From: Rivibacter subsaxonicus
GTDB lineage: Bacteria > Pseudomonadota > Gammaproteobacteria > Burkholderiales > Burkholderiaceae_C
Reading direction: 5' to 3'
DNA: 64,000 bases
Assembly (NCBI RefSeq): GCF_004217215.1
Contig: NZ_SHKP01000005.1
Location: 191,501 to 255,500, forward strand
Part shown: one piece after another, positions 60,602-64,000 of the stretch
Layout: every line of letters begins with the position of its first letter
How positions within the stretch are numbered: the stretch's first letter is position 1
Made by a program: the position numbers and the translations under genes
The notes under the pieces: model-generated
What the model saw: only the letters and a program-made list of their open reading frames with translations
The model's database searches: none
Told to the model about the DNA's origin: nothing

Positions 60602-61294
60602 TCACAGGCCGAAGGGCGTGGCGCCACGCCCGCGCAGCACGATGTCGAAACGGTAGCCGAGCATCTCGGCGCCGACCGTCTCGTCCATGTCCAGGTGGGC
60701 CGAGAGCCGCAGCCGCGCGGCCGGGTCGGGAATGCTCTGATAGATCGGGTCGTAGTCGAACAGCGGGTCGCCGGCGAAGTACATCTGGGTCACCAGGCGC
60801 TGCGCCAGCACGTTGCCGAACAGGCTGAAGTGGATGTGGGCCGGGCGCCAGGCCTTGTCCTGGTTGCCCCAGGGGTACGGGCCGGGCTTGATGCTGACGA
60901 AGCGGTAGCGGCCCTCGGCGTCGGTGAAGAACTTGCCGAGGCCGTGGAAGTTGGGGTCGAGCGGCGCGTCGTGGCGGTCCTTCTTGTGCCAGTAGCGGCC
61001 GGCGGCGTTGCACTGCCAGACCTCGACCAGCGAGTTGCGCACCGGCCGTCCGTCCTCGTCGCTGACGCGGCCGGTGACGACGATCTTCTCGCCGAGCGGT
61101 GCGCCGCGGCCGTGGACGGTGAGGTCGGCGTCATGCGGGCCGAGCAACGTCGGCGCGAATCGCATCCCGTGCTCGGCGGCGGCCGGCGCGTGCACCCGCA
61201 GCGGCAACGCCTGCGGGCCGCGCAGCCGGGTCGACTTGTAGGCGGCGTGCAGCAGCTCGGGGTAGCTGCCCGGGGCAACGGGGTCGAATCGCAT
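60602..61294 (-). CDS. pcaH: Protocatechuate 3,4-dioxygenase beta subunit
   Basis: 230 residues. Non-haem Fe(III) ligands are visible as Tyr101 (GRYWHKK), Tyr140 (PGPYPW), His153 and His155 (RPAHIHF). It cleaves protocatechuate between the hydroxyls. First gene of the minus-strand operon pcaH-G-B-CD; two PcaR-like sites lie in its upstream region. Confidence 0.96.
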   Translation of the reverse strand: MRFDPVAPGSYPELLHAAYKSTRLRGPQALPLRVHAPAAAEHGMRFAPTLLGPHDADLTVHGRGAPLGEKIVVTGRVSDEDGRPVRNSLVEVWQCNAAGRYWHKKDRHDAPLDPNFHGLGKFFTDAEGRYRFVSIKPGPYPWGNQDKAWRPAHIHFSLFGNVLAQRLVTQMYFAGDPLFDYDPIYQSIPDPAARLRLSAHLDMDETVGAEMLGYRFDIVLRGRGATPFGL

Positions 61295-61326
61295 GCGGTC
61301 TCCTCGATCGGCTCTGGCACGCCAAT

Positions 61327-61345
61327 TTGTGCGATTAGCGCGCCA
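61327..61345. promoter_or_regulatory. PcaR-like operator, pcaH-proximal copy
   Basis: TGTGCGATTAGCGCGCC contains the 11-mer GCGATTAGCGC at 61331-61341, about 35 bases upstream of pcaH. It resembles the reverse complement of the PcaR site remembered from Pseudomonas putida (GTTCGATAATCGCAC). Confidence 0.65.
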
Positions 61346-61382
61346 TCTTCTAGTAGCCACCCTTGTGGCGCCCGAAAACTAA

Positions 61383-63500
<2,118 letters not shown>

Positions 63501-63532
63501 ATGCCGCCTCCGTGCCAGCACGGAGGCGGCAT
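63501..63532 (+). terminator. Hairpin after pobA
   Basis: Perfect 14-bp stem ATGCCGCCTCCGTG / CACGGAGGCGGCAT with a CCAG loop. No T tract follows; strong stem suggests termination or mRNA stabilisation for pobA, and possibly for the facing DUF4148 gene. Confidence 0.75.
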
Positions 63533-63552
63533 GTCAGAACTTCTGCGCAACC

Positions 63553-63858
63553 TCACTTGGCGTCGCGGCGCGCGATGCGCATCTCGCTCGCGCTCACCTG
63601 GCCGCGTTGCGGCAGGGTGCCGTTGAGCTCGGCATAGGCGAAGTCCATTTCGCCTGCGTTGCGGGCTCGAGCCAGTTCGGCGGTGACTGCCGCTCGCCCG
63701 ACCGAGCTCGACGCCGGCTTGGCGGTCACGTTCGCCGGCACCGAGGGACCGTAGATCTCGCTTTCGGCATTGCTCATCGTGGCCGTCTGGGCTTCGGCCG
63801 GCAGGCTGAGCAGGACCGCCGAGGCGGCGAGGGCGGAGAGAACCAGGTAGGACTTCAT
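63553..63858 (-). CDS. Exported DUF4148 protein
   Basis: 101 residues; signal peptide ends near PAEAQ, then DUF4148 pattern with VTAELARARNAGEMDFAYAELNGTLP. Family common and multi-copy in Burkholderiales, function unknown. AAAAGGAG ribosome-binding site before ATG. Confidence 0.88.
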   Translation of the reverse strand: MKSYLVLSALAASAVLLSLPAEAQTATMSNAESEIYGPSVPANVTAKPASSSVGRAAVTAELARARNAGEMDFAYAELNGTLPQRGQVSASEMRIARRDAK

Positions 63859-64000
63859 CGCGGGCTCCTTTTGGTTGATGACTGCGATGGAGTGAATCTA
63901 GGCTGCTGGAATCAAGCGATAAACCCTTGACTTCGAGATGAACCATTTCCAAATTCGAAGCAATGCATCTGAAAGTATTCTCGTCAACCCGCGACAAACA

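Overview
The window is high-GC DNA, dense with genes on both strands, and looks like chromosome from a betaproteobacterium of the order Burkholderiales. The protein families and their order support this: ptsN-hprK without an rpoN operon next to it, fur divergent from bamE, lptD-surA-ksgA, a nine-gene atp operon starting with atpI, MaeB-type malic enzyme, and short -10 boxes of the form TACAAT or TAGAAT just upstream of start codons. The assignment to order is an inference from gene content; genus is not resolved. No rRNA, tRNA, CRISPR array, prophage or intact insertion sequence was recognised.

Left half (1-36.5 kb) is mostly housekeeping: a partial CorA transporter, hibernation factor hpf, ptsN-hprK, fur/bamE, dapB-exbB-exbD-leuS-lptE-holA on the plus strand, then a minus-strand run (sensor kinase, response regulator, thiL, pgpA, pncC, ghrA) that faces maeB. 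A secreted barnase-like RNase with its barstar inhibitor and a small third ORF sits between maeB and the ksgA-surA-lptD outer-membrane/ribosome block. A sugar kinase of the AmgK type diverges from lptD, followed by a LysR regulator, rsmE, a YidB-like protein and the complete ATP synthase operon.

Middle (36.5-54.9 kb) is more accessory. A compact six-gene minus-strand operon (aminotransferase, PhzF, VOC, AlaX editing protein, GNAT, HpcH/HpaI aldolase) is followed by a secreted pair (Ser-rich protein plus DUF2145), an EamA transporter divergent from a MocR-type regulator with clear operator repeats, a DUF1439 protein and a DUF1428 protein. Then comes a TetR-MATE-SDR efflux cluster carrying two near-identical palindromic operators and a broken SDR gene. 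After it lies a 2.6-kb stretch (beta-propeller, SRPBCC, HTH regulator) bounded by a 69-bp direct repeat derived from the tail of a TPR protein.

Right end (55-64 kb) is a catabolic island for 4-hydroxybenzoate and protocatechuate: pobA makes protocatechuate, PcaHG opens the ring, PcaB isomerises, one fused PcaC-PcaD protein does the next two steps, and PcaIJ activates 3-oxoadipate. An IclR regulator lies between pcaH and pobA, and the pcaH-iclR gap carries two copies of a PcaR-like operator. The final thiolase (pcaF) and an uptake transporter are not in the window. A DUF4148 secreted protein ends the window.
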